A program made the position numbers and the translations under genes. Below are positions 35,094-43,921 of a stretch of 63,857 nucleotides of DNA, piece by piece. The stretch comes from Hyphomicrobiales bacterium. Its GTDB lineage: Bacteria; Pseudomonadota; Alphaproteobacteria; Rhizobiales; Devosiaceae. Each line of letters begins with the position of its first letter. The first letter of the stretch is position 1. The DNA is taken from NCBI GenBank assembly GCA_900470445.1, contig UCAU01000062.1, positions 1 to 63,857 of the forward strand, written 5' to 3'. Below the pieces are notes generated by a model. That model was not told where the DNA came from, did no database searches, and saw only the letters and a list, made by a program, of their open reading frames with translations.

Positions 35094-37280
35094 ATGAGCG
35101 CCGAACCGTGGTACAAGACGACACTGCGCTGGGGGCAGACCAATCTGGTGGAATGCGACCCCGACCGCTATGACGCCCAATGGTGGCGCGAGCATTGGCG
35201 CAAGACGCGCGTCCAAGGCATCATCGTCAATGCTGGCGGCATCGTTGCCTATTATCCCTCGAAGTTTCCGCTGCACCATCGCGCTGAAAAGCTGGGTGAC
35301 CGCGACCTCTATGGCGAGATCGTCAAGCTGGCGCGGGAGGATGGCATCCGCGTCATCGCGCGTATGGATTCCAATCGCGTCGCGCAGGATTTCTACGACG
35401 AGCATCCGGATTGGATCTGCCGGAAGGCCGATGGCAGCCCGCATAAGGAGGCCGAAAAATACATCACCTGCATCGGCTCGGCCTATTACACCGAGTATCT
35501 GCCCGCTGTGATGGAAGAGATCATCGAGCGCAGCCATCCCGATGGCTTCTCGGATAATTCCTGGGCCGGCCTGCCCCGCACGCACATCTGCTATTGCGAC
35601 AATTGCAAGAGCCAGTTCCAGGACTATGCCGGCAAGGACCTGCCGGAAGGGCATGACTGGGATAATGAAAGCTATCGCGATTGGGTGCGCTGGAATTTCA
35701 CCCGCCGCACCGAATTGTGGAAGCTGAACAATCGCGTCACCCGCAAGGCCGGTGGCGAGGACTGCGTCTGGTCGGGCATGATCGGCGGTGAGACGCTCTA
35801 TAATTCCGCGCGCTTCATTGACCTGCAGCAGATCATGCCGGAAGCAGCCATCGTCATGCTCGACCATCAGCGGCGCAATCCTCACGACGGCTTCGAGCAG
35901 AATACCGAGGCAGGCAAGCGCCTGCATGAGCTTGCCGGATGGGACAAGTTGATCCCCGAATCCACCCCACAATATCAGCTGGGCGGGCCGGCCTTTCGCC
36001 TCGCTTCCATGCCGGCTTCCGAAGTGCGCCTCTGGGCGACCTCGGGCTTTGCCGGCGGCATCCAGCCCTGGTGGCATCATATCGGAGCTTCCCACGAAGA
36101 CCGGCGTCAGTATCAGACGGCCGAGCCGCTTTTCACTTGGCACGAGGCCAATCAGGATATCTTGGTCAATCGCACCCTGACGCCCGATGTCGGCATTGTC
36201 TGGTCGCAGCAGAACCAGGATTATTTCGGTCGCGATTTCGGTCGCTTTGCCGCCGGCACCAAGACCATGGCGCCCTATCGCGGCGCGGTCAAAGCCATGG
36301 ATCGCCACGGCATCCCCTACGTGCCGCTGCATGCCGACGACATCGCCAAGTCCATTGACCGCTTCTCGGTGATCATCCTGCCCAATGTGGGCGGGCTCAG
36401 CGACGAGCAGGTTGCGGGCATCGAGAGCTTCGTTAGCGCGGGCGGCTCGGTGATCGCCACGGGCGAGACGTCGATCGCCACCCAGTACGGCGACCGGCGC
36501 GGTGATTTCGCCCTGGCCGAGCTGTTCGGCGTATACCGCATCCCTGGCGAAACCGGCGGCGAAGGCCCGCCGGACCATAACCTCGAAACCCACGCGCGCC
36601 ACACTTACCTGCGGCTTTCTCCCGAAAACCGCTCGACCGTCTACGGCCCCGCCGACAAGGCAGCTCCTCAAACAGCTGGCGCCCGCCACTCGGTGCTCAA
36701 GGGCCTCGACGGCACCGACACACTGCCGTTTGGCGGCTATCTGCCCTCGGTTCGGGTGGGTAATGGCACCAAGGTTCTGGCGACCTACATTCCCGATTTT
36801 CCGATCTACCCGCCGGAAACCTCGTGGATGCGCGAGCCTTACTCGGACCTTCCCGCGATCACTGCACGAACCACCTCTCAAGGCGGCAAGCTGGTCTGGT
36901 TCGTGGCCGACCTCGACCGCTGCTTTGCCCGCGACGAGCAGTTCGAGCATGCGCTGCTGCTGGCCAATGCGGTGCGCTGGGCGCTCGGCGACAAGGCCAA
37001 GGTCACGCTTGAGGGCACGCATGGCATCATCACGGCCGAGCTCTACGAGCAGGGCGAACGTCAGGTACTTCATCTCAACAATCGCCTCCTTCTGTCTCGT
37101 GTGCCGGGACGGCAATATGACCTGGTGCCGATCGGCCCCATCCAGGTGCGTCTGCGCACCAAGGGCGCTTCGGTCGATCTGCGCGTGGCCGGCAAGAGCG
37201 CTGCCGGCAAGCGCGAAGGCGAAGACCTCGTATTCACCATCGAGGAGATCCTCGATCACGAAGTGGTCGTCGTCAGCTGA
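35094..37280 (+). CDS. GH42-like glycoside hydrolase with GHL6-type barrel and beta-galactosidase trimerisation domain
   Basis: This 728-aa protein has an N-terminal TIM barrel (about 1-340) of the hypothetical glycosyl hydrolase 6 type: GIIVNAGGIVAYYPS, IRVIARMDSN, HPDWICRKADG and DGFSDNSWAGLPRTHICYC with CDNC. Residues about 390-560 resemble the beta-galactosidase trimerisation/flavodoxin-like domain (SVIILPNVGGLSDEQVAGIE, GGSVIATGETS). A beta domain ends the chain. There is no signal peptide. GAGGAC precedes the ATG. It is divergent from the transporter operon and ends at a strong terminator. Members of this branch are largely uncharacterised, so glycosidase activity is inferred and the bond cleaved is unknown. 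Confidence 0.75.
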   Translation: MSAEPWYKTTLRWGQTNLVECDPDRYDAQWWREHWRKTRVQGIIVNAGGIVAYYPSKFPLHHRAEKLGDRDLYGEIVKLAREDGIRVIARMDSNRVAQDFYDEHPDWICRKADGSPHKEAEKYITCIGSAYYTEYLPAVMEEIIERSHPDGFSDNSWAGLPRTHICYCDNCKSQFQDYAGKDLPEGHDWDNESYRDWVRWNFTRRTELWKLNNRVTRKAGGEDCVWSGMIGGETLYNSARFIDLQQIMPEAAIVMLDHQRRNPHDGFEQNTEAGKRLHELAGWDKLIPESTPQYQLGGPAFRLASMPASEVRLWATSGFAGGIQPWWHHIGASHEDRRQYQTAEPLFTWHEANQDILVNRTLTPDVGIVWSQQNQDYFGRDFGRFAAGTKTMAPYRGAVKAMDRHGIPYVPLHADDIAKSIDRFSVIILPNVGGLSDEQVAGIESFVSAGGSVIATGETSIATQYGDRRGDFALAELFGVYRIPGETGGEGPPDHNLETHARHTYLRLSPENRSTVYGPADKAAPQTAGARHSVLKGLDGTDTLPFGGYLPSVRVGNGTKVLATYIPDFPIYPPETSWMREPYSDLPAITARTTSQGGKLVWFVADLDRCFARDEQFEHALLLANAVRWALGDKAKVTLEGTHGIITAELYEQGERQVLHLNNRLLLSRVPGRQYDLVPIGPIQVRLRTKGASVDLRVAGKSAAGKREGEDLVFTIEEILDHEVVVVS

Positions 37281-37296
37281 TCCGAATGTGATGAAA

Positions 37297-37327
37297 CCGG
37301 CGCACCCGGGGGGTGCGCCGGGTTTTT
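37297..37327 (+). terminator. rho-independent terminator after the GH42-like gene
   Basis: An 11-bp perfect stem (CCGGCGCACCC / GGGTGCGCCGG) with a 3-nt loop is followed by GTTTTT. It lies in the 46-bp gap between convergent genes and points with the plus strand. Confidence 0.9.
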
Positions 37328-38934
37328 CATGCCGTGCGTCTGGCCTTGTTGAGCGGCCAATAGGCGTAGCCGCCCTCCACCGGGAAGCCTAGGTCGATGC
37401 GCGGATTGCGGGCAATCACGTAGCTCAGCGTGATAATCCCCATGATCGGTAGATCGGTCAGCAGCTTCTTTTCGATCTCCTTGACCAGCGCCGTGCGCTT
37501 GTCGAAATCGGCTTCGTCCTGCGCCTGAGCCAACAGATCGTCGATGCCGGGAATGGTCACGCCGTAATGGCTGAAATTGCCCTGCCCGGTGCCATCGGCC
37601 TTGACCTCGGCACCCGCGGAAACCTGCTGCAGGAACACGTTGAGCGGCACCGGCCCATAGCTTGAGGAATTGAGCGGCATGCCGTTCTTGTCGACGCGGT
37701 TCTCCGCATGGAACGCGGTGTGATCGATGATATCCAGCGCCAGGGTGATCCCCGCCGTGCGCAATTGCTCCTGGATCATCAGCATGATGGCGGCGTAGTC
37801 CTCACGCTGGCTGGTATAGCAGGGAATTTCCACGCCATTCGGGAAGCCGGCTTCAGCCAGCAATGCCTTGGCCTTTTCCGGATCGTAATTGTATTGCAGT
37901 TCCGGTGGCAGTTCCTCCTTGGTCACCGAACCTTCGAACTCGGAGGCGATGATGCCCACCATAGGCTTGGCCAGCGGACCATAGGCGGAGGCCAAAGCTT
38001 CGTTGTCGATGGCATAGCGGATGGCTTGGCGCACACGCAGGTCGTCGAGCGGTTTCCGTGTCAGGTTGAGATGCAGCATATTGAAGCTGCCCGGCACAGT
38101 GGCATCGAAGATCGTTTCAGCCGAGCGCTGCTGCATGGACGGAATCCAGCCCGGCGAGCGGACGCCTTCGATCATGTCGACCTGCCCCGAGGCAAAGGCG
38201 AGTGTGCGCGCCGTGGTGTCGGCGATGAAGGAAACGACGAGCTTGGCCGTCGCCGGCTGTTCGCCAAAATGCTCGGGGAACGCTACCAGCGTGATGCCCG
38301 CCGTTTCGTTGACGCTCTCGACCTGGTACGACCCCGTGCCGATGGGATCGCGGTTGAACGCCTCGCCCTTCTCCTCGAAGGCCTTCTTGCTCAGGATCGA
38401 CGCTGGGAGTGTCGAAATGGCCGAGCCGTTGAACAGCGGATCGGGGCGCTTCAGCGTAAACACCACGGTATAGGCGTCGGGAGCCTCCACCGAGGCGATG
38501 TTGTTGAAGTTCACCTTGCCACCGGTGACCAGTTCCGGATCGAGATGGCGGCCGAAGGTGAACAGAACGTCTTCCGACGTCATCTCGCCATAGCCTTTGT
38601 GGAATTGCACGCCCTGGCGGAGCTTGTAGGTCCAGGTCTTGGCGTCTTCCGAGCTTTCCCAGCTTTCGGCTAGGCTTGGTTCGAACTCCTCGGGCCGGGT
38701 GGCGAACTTGCCATCGGGGTTGCGGGCTAGCGTATTGAAGATCTGGTAGATGGCCCAGTTGTCGCCACCGGTGAGACCCGTCTGCTGCGGGTTCACTCCG
38801 GTGGGCGCGCGGGCGGCCAGCGCGATCGTCAGCACATCCTCCTGCGCGAAGGCTGCGGGCATGTGCAGGCCAATGCCTGCGGCCGCGCCGGCTGCACCGG
38901 CATTGATCAGAAATTTTCGTCTCGACAGGGCCAT
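37327..38934 (-). CDS. ABC transporter substrate-binding protein, family 5, second copy
   Basis: This 535-aa protein has a twin-arginine signal (SRRKFLINAGAAGAAAG) and SBP_bac_5 segments (GVQFHKGYGEMTSEDVLFTF, YDPEKAKALLAEAGFPNG). Long stretches match the protein at 33203-34819, for example YGEMTSEDV, AFHAxxxV and the PGIDDLL region. It ends the operon that starts with the Ldh-family gene. No second permease or ATPase set accompanies it, so it probably docks on the DppB/C-type permease of the neighbouring operon. The start at 38934 follows GGAGGAGAA. Confidence 0.9.
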   Translation of the reverse strand: MALSRRKFLINAGAAGAAAGIGLHMPAAFAQEDVLTIALAARAPTGVNPQQTGLTGGDNWAIYQIFNTLARNPDGKFATRPEEFEPSLAESWESSEDAKTWTYKLRQGVQFHKGYGEMTSEDVLFTFGRHLDPELVTGGKVNFNNIASVEAPDAYTVVFTLKRPDPLFNGSAISTLPASILSKKAFEEKGEAFNRDPIGTGSYQVESVNETAGITLVAFPEHFGEQPATAKLVVSFIADTTARTLAFASGQVDMIEGVRSPGWIPSMQQRSAETIFDATVPGSFNMLHLNLTRKPLDDLRVRQAIRYAIDNEALASAYGPLAKPMVGIIASEFEGSVTKEELPPELQYNYDPEKAKALLAEAGFPNGVEIPCYTSQREDYAAIMLMIQEQLRTAGITLALDIIDHTAFHAENRVDKNGMPLNSSSYGPVPLNVFLQQVSAGAEVKADGTGQGNFSHYGVTIPGIDDLLAQAQDEADFDKRTALVKEIEKKLLTDLPIMGIITLSYVIARNPRIDLGFPVEGGYAYWPLNKARRTA

Positions 38935-38960
38935 AAGGTTCTCCTCCCTTTTATGTGGCG

Positions 38961-40073
38961 TCATGCGGAGATGGGGATGCTTCTCCGTTTCAGTTCTTCG
39001 GCGTCGAATTGCGCCCCGAGGCCGGGGCCCGTGGGCAGATGAAACAGCCCATCCTTGGGCTCGGATGGGTTGGTGAAGATGCTGCCGGCCCGTTCCCAGC
39101 CATCGGCAAGCTCTACCGGCTTGTTCAGATGCATGATGGTGGACAGCACGTGCAGGTTGGCGAGATGGCCCAGCGAGGGCTGCGTCTGGTGCGGCACCAG
39201 GTCGACGCCATGGGCATAGGCAATGGCGGCGCATTGCATGATGCCTGTAATGCCGCCCATCTTGACGATATCGGGCTGCACCATGCGCACGCCGGCATTG
39301 ATCAGGTCCTTGAGGCCCTGCAGCGTATAGGTCTGCTCGCCGGCCGACACGGTGATGTCGAGACGCTGGGCGACTTCGCCCATGGCCGAGATGTGATAGT
39401 GCTGCACCGGCTCTTCAAACCAGGTGAAGCCCAGGTCTTCGAGCGCCCGCCCGACGCGCATCGCGCCGCCGACCGAGTAGCCGTTATTGGCGTCGAAGCC
39501 GAGAACGAAGTCGTCTCCCAGCGCCTTGCGCACGGCCTTGGCCTTGGCGATATCGCCGGGAATATCGGCATCGAGCTTGGTGCGGTCGCCATCCCAGCGG
39601 ATTTTGACCGCGGCCGGCTTCTCCTTGGCGACGCGGCGTTCGACCACCTCGACCACCTGATCAACGCTACGCCAGGCATTGCCGCCCACGGAGGCGTAAC
39701 AGGTGAGGCTGGTGCGCCAGGCCCCGCCCAGCAGCTTGTAGATCGGCTGGCCGAGCAGCTTGCCCTTGAGATCCCACAGCGCGATATCGAGAGCGGCCAG
39801 GGCGGCGGTGGTTGCGCCTTCCGGCCCGAGCTTGACGCATTTGTGGTAGAGCGTGTCGAGCAGCACCGCGTGATCGAGCGCATCCTTGCCGACTAGGGAG
39901 GGCGCCATGTCATGGGCAATGATGGTAAGCGACGCCAAGCCCCCCTGCATGGGCGAGGCCTCGCCCATGCCAAAGAGCCCGTCCTCGGTTTCGATCCTGA
40001 CAAAGGCAGACCGATTGTTCGGCTTGCTCTCGTCGAAGGCCAGCTGGAACGTCTCGACTTTTGTTATCTTCAC
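38961..40073 (-). CDS. enolase superfamily dehydratase/racemase (mandelate racemase type)
   Basis: This 370-aa protein has the capping domain (VKITKVETFQLAFDESKP) and barrel of the mandelate racemase subgroup. A lysine sits at the end of the second strand (AAVKIRWDGD), metal ligands lie in GFDANNGY, WFEEPV and SAGEQ, and a histidine candidate base lies in LVPHQTQPS. Such enzymes mostly dehydrate sugar acids to 2-keto-3-deoxy acids. The start codon is GTG at 40073, chosen because GGAGGAGG lies just upstream. Which sugar acid it uses cannot be read from sequence. Confidence 0.87.
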   Translation of the reverse strand: MKITKVETFQLAFDESKPNNRSAFVRIETEDGLFGMGEASPMQGGLASLTIIAHDMAPSLVGKDALDHAVLLDTLYHKCVKLGPEGATTAALAALDIALWDLKGKLLGQPIYKLLGGAWRTSLTCYASVGGNAWRSVDQVVEVVERRVAKEKPAAVKIRWDGDRTKLDADIPGDIAKAKAVRKALGDDFVLGFDANNGYSVGGAMRVGRALEDLGFTWFEEPVQHYHISAMGEVAQRLDITVSAGEQTYTLQGLKDLINAGVRMVQPDIVKMGGITGIMQCAAIAYAHGVDLVPHQTQPSLGHLANLHVLSTIMHLNKPVELADGWERAGSIFTNPSEPKDGLFHLPTGPGLGAQFDAEELKRRSIPISA

Positions 40074-40106
40074 TGCACGTCCTCCTCCGTGCCGCAAGAA
40101 CTGGTG

Positions 40107-41582
40107 CTACCAGCTCACGGCGATATATTTGGTTTCGCAGAACTCCATGATGCCGTGGTGCGCCCCTTCGCGGCCCAGACCACTTTGCTTGACGCCGCCA
40201 AAGGGCGCCGCGGGGTCTGACACAAGCCCCCGGTTGAGACCGACCATGCCGCTTTCGAGCCGCTCGGAAACCCGCATGCCGCGACCGATGTCGCGGGTGA
40301 AGACATAGGCGATCAACCCGTATTCAGTGTCGTTTGCCGCAGCGACGGCCTCGTCCTCGGTGGCAAAGCTGGTAATGGCGGCGACGGGCCCGAAGATTTC
40401 CTCGCGCGTGATGCTGGCCGTGCCCGGTACGCCCGTCATCACCGTGGGTGGAAAATAGAACCCCTCGCCGCCCGATGCCTTGCCACCCGCCAGAAGCGTC
40501 GCGCCCTTGCCGACTGCCTCATCGACGAGGCCCCCGATCCGGTCCACCGCATCCTGATTGATCAGCGGCCCGCACTGGGTCTGCGGATCATATCCGGCAC
40601 CCATCCTGAGCGCAGCCATGCGGTCGGCCAGCCCTTTGGCGAACGCATCGAGAATGCCTGCCTGCACATAGAACCGGTTGGCCGCCGTACAAGCCTCCCC
40701 GCCATTGCGCATTTTGGCGATCATGGCGCCATCGAGTGCAGCCTCCAGATCGGCGTCGTCGAAAACGATGAATGGCGCATTGCCGCCCAGCTCCATCGAG
40801 CAGGAAATCACCGTGTCGGCGGCCTCGCGCAACAATTTGCGCCCCACTTCAGTCGAGCCGGTGAAGGACAATTTGCGCACCCGCGGATCGTGCAGCATGG
40901 CGCTCACTAGGGCGCCGGCGCGCGACGTCGTGAGCACATTGACCACACCGGCCGGCACGCCGGCCTCGCGATAGATATCGGCCAGAACATAAGCGGTCAG
41001 CGGCGTTTCGGTGGCGGGCTTGAGGATGACGGTGCAGCCTGCCGCCAGGGCCGGCGCGATCTTGCGGGTCGCCATGGCCGCCGGGAAATTCCACGGCGTC
41101 ACCAGCACGGCAATGCCGATCGGCTGGTGTTCGACCACGATCTTGTTGGCGCCGCTGGGCGCGGTATAGATGTCGCCATTGAGGCGCACGGCTTCCTCGG
41201 AGAACCAACGGAAGAACTCGGCTGCATACGTCACCTCGCCCTTGGCGTCGGCGAGCGACTTGCCATTTTCGAGGCTGATCAGCTCGGCGAGCATGTCGCG
41301 CTTTTCAATCATCAGTTCGAAGCAGCGGCGCAGGATTTCGGCGCGTGTGCGGGGAGCCGTGGCTTTCCAGTCGTCGGCGGCCTTATGCGCAGCGGCAATG
41401 GCATCCATGGCATCGCCTATCGAGGCATCGGCGACGCTGGTGATGACCTTGCCGATCGACGGATCGAGGACATCGATACGCTTCCCGTTACCTCCGTCGC
41501 GCCATTTGCCGTCGATCCAAAGGTCGGCGGGCAGCTTTGCCGGGTCGAAGCTCAGGCCTTTAAACTGGGTATGCTGGTTCAT
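40107..41582 (-). CDS. NAD(P)-dependent aldehyde dehydrogenase, succinate-semialdehyde dehydrogenase-like
   Basis: This 491-aa protein has the ALDH signatures [48 protein letters not shown] (catalytic Glu) and [10 protein letters not shown] (catalytic Cys). The GabD-like sequence points to a semialdehyde substrate. The ATG at 41582 overlaps the stop of the upstream iron alcohol dehydrogenase. In this operon the substrate is probably an aldehyde from sugar-acid breakdown rather than GABA-derived, which is inference. Confidence 0.88.
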   Translation of the reverse strand: MNQHTQFKGLSFDPAKLPADLWIDGKWRDGGNGKRIDVLDPSIGKVITSVADASIGDAMDAIAAAHKAADDWKATAPRTRAEILRRCFELMIEKRDMLAELISLENGKSLADAKGEVTYAAEFFRWFSEEAVRLNGDIYTAPSGANKIVVEHQPIGIAVLVTPWNFPAAMATRKIAPALAAGCTVILKPATETPLTAYVLADIYREAGVPAGVVNVLTTSRAGALVSAMLHDPRVRKLSFTGSTEVGRKLLREAADTVISCSMELGGNAPFIVFDDADLEAALDGAMIAKMRNGGEACTAANRFYVQAGILDAFAKGLADRMAALRMGAGYDPQTQCGPLINQDAVDRIGGLVDEAVGKGATLLAGGKASGGEGFYFPPTVMTGVPGTASITREEIFGPVAAITSFATEDEAVAAANDTEYGLIAYVFTRDIGRGMRVSERLESGMVGLNRGLVSDPAAPFGGVKQSGLGREGAHHGIMEFCETKYIAVSW

Positions 41583-42823
41583 CTTGTGTCCTCTGCAGAG
41601 CGCCGGAGCGCGGTGCGGTCGCCCTCGAAGGCGGCGGTGATGAGTGTGCTCATGCTGGCCAGGTCCAGCGGGCGGGGATTGTTCTTGACTAGTCGCGTCG
41701 CGCCCATGGCGGCTTCCGCCGTCCAGGCCAGCTTGTCCTCGCTCATGCCGAGGTCCCGAAGCGAAGCGGGAATACCGATGGCAGCGAACAGTGCCGTCAC
41801 CGCATCGATGGCGGCAGCGGCCTTCTCCGCCCGATCGAGTCCTGCGCCGACATTCATCGCATCGGCGATCTCGGCCATTTCGGCTTCGGCATGCCCTTTG
41901 TTGAACTCCATGACGTAGGGAAGCATCACGGCAACGCCCATGCCGTGCGGGGTGTGAGTGAGCGCGCCGACTGGGTACTGGACCGCATGCGCCGCGGCGG
42001 TGCCGGCAGTGCCGAAGGCCAGCCCGGCCAGGGTCGAGCCCATCATGAGGCCGTCGCGCGCCATCCGGTCGCTGCCGTCCTTGCATGCCGCACGAAGGTT
42101 GCCGGCAATCAGCCGGATTGCCTCGAGTGCGTGCTGGTCCGAAAAGGCGTTCTTGCCGACGAAAACGTGCTCGTGTACGGTCTTCGCGTCGACCGGGCGC
42201 CGCAGATTGGTCAAGGCTTCAATGGCATGGGTCAGCGCATCGGCGCCGGAAAACGCCGTCAACCCTGGAGGGCAGGTATAGGTCAGTTCGGGATCGCAGA
42301 TCGCGGTGTGCGGAATGAGGTGCGGGCTGGCAATGCCAACCTTTACCGCCCGATCCGGATCGGAGACGACGGCAACAGGGGTGACTTCCGAGCCTGTCCC
42401 GGAGGTTGTGGGAATAGCAATCAGCGGCAGGACGGGCCCAGGAACCTTGAATTCCCCGTAATAGTCGGACGGCTGGCCACCATGGCTTAGCAGCAGCGCA
42501 ATGACCTTGGCCGCGTCGAGACAACTGCCGCCGCCGATGCCGATGACGAGGTCGGCGCCGAGCACCTTTCCCATCTCGAGACCATCGAGAATGCTCGATG
42601 CCGGCAGCTCGGCGATGGTGCCCGAATAAATTGCTGTCTCGAGCCTGGCCGATGACAGTGTCTGCATCAGCTCGAGGAATTGTGGATCGGACACCAGGCG
42701 CTCATCGGTCACCACAAGAGCCCGACGTCCCATGGCGGCGGCATAGCCGGGGAGCGCGGCGCGCTGTCCGGCGCCGAACACCAGGTTTCGCGGCAAGCGG
42801 GAAACGGCAAAGATCGGGGTCAT
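41579..42823 (-). CDS. iron-containing alcohol dehydrogenase
   Basis: This 414-aa protein of the group III alcohol dehydrogenase family shows the NAD-binding GIGGGSCLDAAKV and PTTSGTGSEVTPVAV, and metal ligands in CDPELTY, GADALTHAIEAL, AAHAVQYPVGALTH and TPHGMGVAV. It interconverts an alcohol and an aldehyde or keto acid with NAD(P). It overlaps both neighbours by 4 bp (ATGA type), so the three oxidoreductases are tightly coupled in translation. Confidence 0.9.
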   Translation of the reverse strand: MTPIFAVSRLPRNLVFGAGQRAALPGYAAAMGRRALVVTDERLVSDPQFLELMQTLSSARLETAIYSGTIAELPASSILDGLEMGKVLGADLVIGIGGGSCLDAAKVIALLLSHGGQPSDYYGEFKVPGPVLPLIAIPTTSGTGSEVTPVAVVSDPDRAVKVGIASPHLIPHTAICDPELTYTCPPGLTAFSGADALTHAIEALTNLRRPVDAKTVHEHVFVGKNAFSDQHALEAIRLIAGNLRAACKDGSDRMARDGLMMGSTLAGLAFGTAGTAAAHAVQYPVGALTHTPHGMGVAVMLPYVMEFNKGHAEAEMAEIADAMNVGAGLDRAEKAAAAIDAVTALFAAIGIPASLRDLGMSEDKLAWTAEAAMGATRLVKNNPRPLDLASMSTLITAAFEGDRTALRRSAEDTR

Positions 42824-43845
42824 GACGTCATCCGCTCGAAAGTCTGGGCGCCTTGCGCCAATTGCTGAATGCGCCGCCAGACCGCGTCGGCGATAGGCAC
42901 GCCCGCCACGGACCGTTCGGCCCGGTTGGCCCTTCCGCGTTCGCCCGGTACCAGCACGCGCTCGAAGCCTGCCGCCGGTTCCGTCGCCCGGATGAGGTCG
43001 AGATAGACGGACAGCCCCGCCGTCCTCGGGCCATCCATGACGATGAAAACGTCACCCTTGTTGCACAGATGCGTGGCATCGAGCGTCCCATGTACGTCCG
43101 TACCGAACGCCGCACCGGACAATGCGCTGACGAGAAGCTCGAAGGCGAGGCCCAGGGCATATCCCTTGGCATCGCCGAAGGGCGAGATAGCACCCGCCTT
43201 GGCTGCTTCCGGGTCGGTGGTGGGGTTGCCTTGGGCGTCTAGCGCCCAGTTCGGCGGAATGGGCTCGCCGCGATTGGCATAATCGTGGATTTCCCCCATC
43301 GATACGCGGCTGGTCGCGGTATCCATGACAAAGGGCTCGGCCTCGCCGGTCGGGACCGCAATTGCGATGGGATTGGTCCCCACCATCGCATGCCGTCCGC
43401 CCCAGGGATGCACCAGCGCCTCGCTGGTCGAAAGCACGATGGCCGCCTGACCGGCCCGCGCAATGCGCTCGGCATACCAAGCCAGCATACCCAGATGTTG
43501 GGCATTCCGAATGGCCGCCAGGGCAATGCCGGTTTCGCGCGCCCGCGCCGTGACCTGCGCCAGCGCTGCATTGGCGACAATGGGGCCGAGGCCATTGTCG
43601 CCGTCTACGACCAGAAAGCTGCTGCCTCGCCACTCATGTGTCCCGGTGGCCATGGGATCAACGAGACCGGCAGCGAGGCGTTGCACCAGACGGTCCAGCC
43701 GCAATAGCCCATGGGAAGGCACACCGCGCAGATCTGCATCGAGCCAGAGATCGACCTGCACCTTGGCATTTCCTGCAGACACGCCCGCCTGAACAAGCGC
43801 TCTTTCCGCAGTTTGGCGGGCTTCCCTTTCGGCGACAACCGGCAT
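42820..43845 (-). CDS. Ldh family oxidoreductase (malate/L-lactate/diketogulonate dehydrogenase type)
   Basis: This 341-aa protein belongs to the Ldh/YlbC/YiaK family of NAD(P)-dependent 2-oxoacid reductases: DADLRGVPSHGLLRL, NAQHLGMLAWYAERIA, GTNPIAIAVPTGE and SRVSMGEIHDYANRGEPIP. Members act on ureidoglycolate, 2,3-diketo-L-gulonate, sulfolactate or lactate. It is the first gene of its operon, only 9 bp from the palindrome ATCCGATCGGAT. No clear Shine-Dalgarno is seen before the ATG at 43845, so the start is less certain than the reading frame. Confidence 0.88.
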   Translation of the reverse strand: MPVVAEREARQTAERALVQAGVSAGNAKVQVDLWLDADLRGVPSHGLLRLDRLVQRLAAGLVDPMATGTHEWRGSSFLVVDGDNGLGPIVANAALAQVTARARETGIALAAIRNAQHLGMLAWYAERIARAGQAAIVLSTSEALVHPWGGRHAMVGTNPIAIAVPTGEAEPFVMDTATSRVSMGEIHDYANRGEPIPPNWALDAQGNPTTDPEAAKAGAISPFGDAKGYALGLAFELLVSALSGAAFGTDVHGTLDATHLCNKGDVFIVMDGPRTAGLSVYLDLIRATEPAAGFERVLVPGERGRANRAERSVAGVPIADAVWRRIQQLAQGAQTFERMTS

Positions 43846-43853
43846 TATATAAA

Positions 43854-43865
43854 ATCCGATCGGAT
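43854..43865. promoter_or_regulatory. palindromic operator ATCCGATCGGAT
   Basis: A perfect 12-bp palindrome in AT-rich flanks (TATAAAATCCGATCGGATATAG) sits in the short divergent region between the Ldh-family operon and gntR. Its place beside a GntR/FCD gene makes it that regulator's likely site. It would overlap the promoter of the oxidoreductase operon. Confidence 0.65.
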
Positions 43866-43871
43866 ATAGGA

Positions 43872-43920
43872 TTGAACGGGGCGGACTATGTTGCTATTGA
43901 ATTGGCACGTCAATAGGCAA
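43872..43920 (+). promoter_or_regulatory. gntR promoter and leader hairpin
   Basis: TTGAAC (43872-43877), a 17-bp spacer and TATTGA (43895-43900) form a plausible sigma-70-type promoter. TTGCTATTGA (43891-43900) is also repeated inverted as TCAATAGGCAA (43910-43920) with one bulged base, ending one base before the ATG. The repeat may be a second protein site or a hairpin covering the start region. Confidence 0.5.
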
Positions 43921-43921
43921 C

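Noticed and set aside
34806..37259. 817-codon minus-strand frame opposite the GH42-like gene
   Set aside because: It mirrors the plus-strand hydrolase, which has a ribosome-binding site, domain motifs and a terminator in the right place.
37327..43845. Oxidoreductase operon as a sulfoquinovose or sulfolactate pathway
   Set aside because: Ldh-family and semialdehyde dehydrogenase genes occur in such pathways, but no sulfoquinovosidase, sulfo-sugar isomerase or sulfonate exporter is recognisable.
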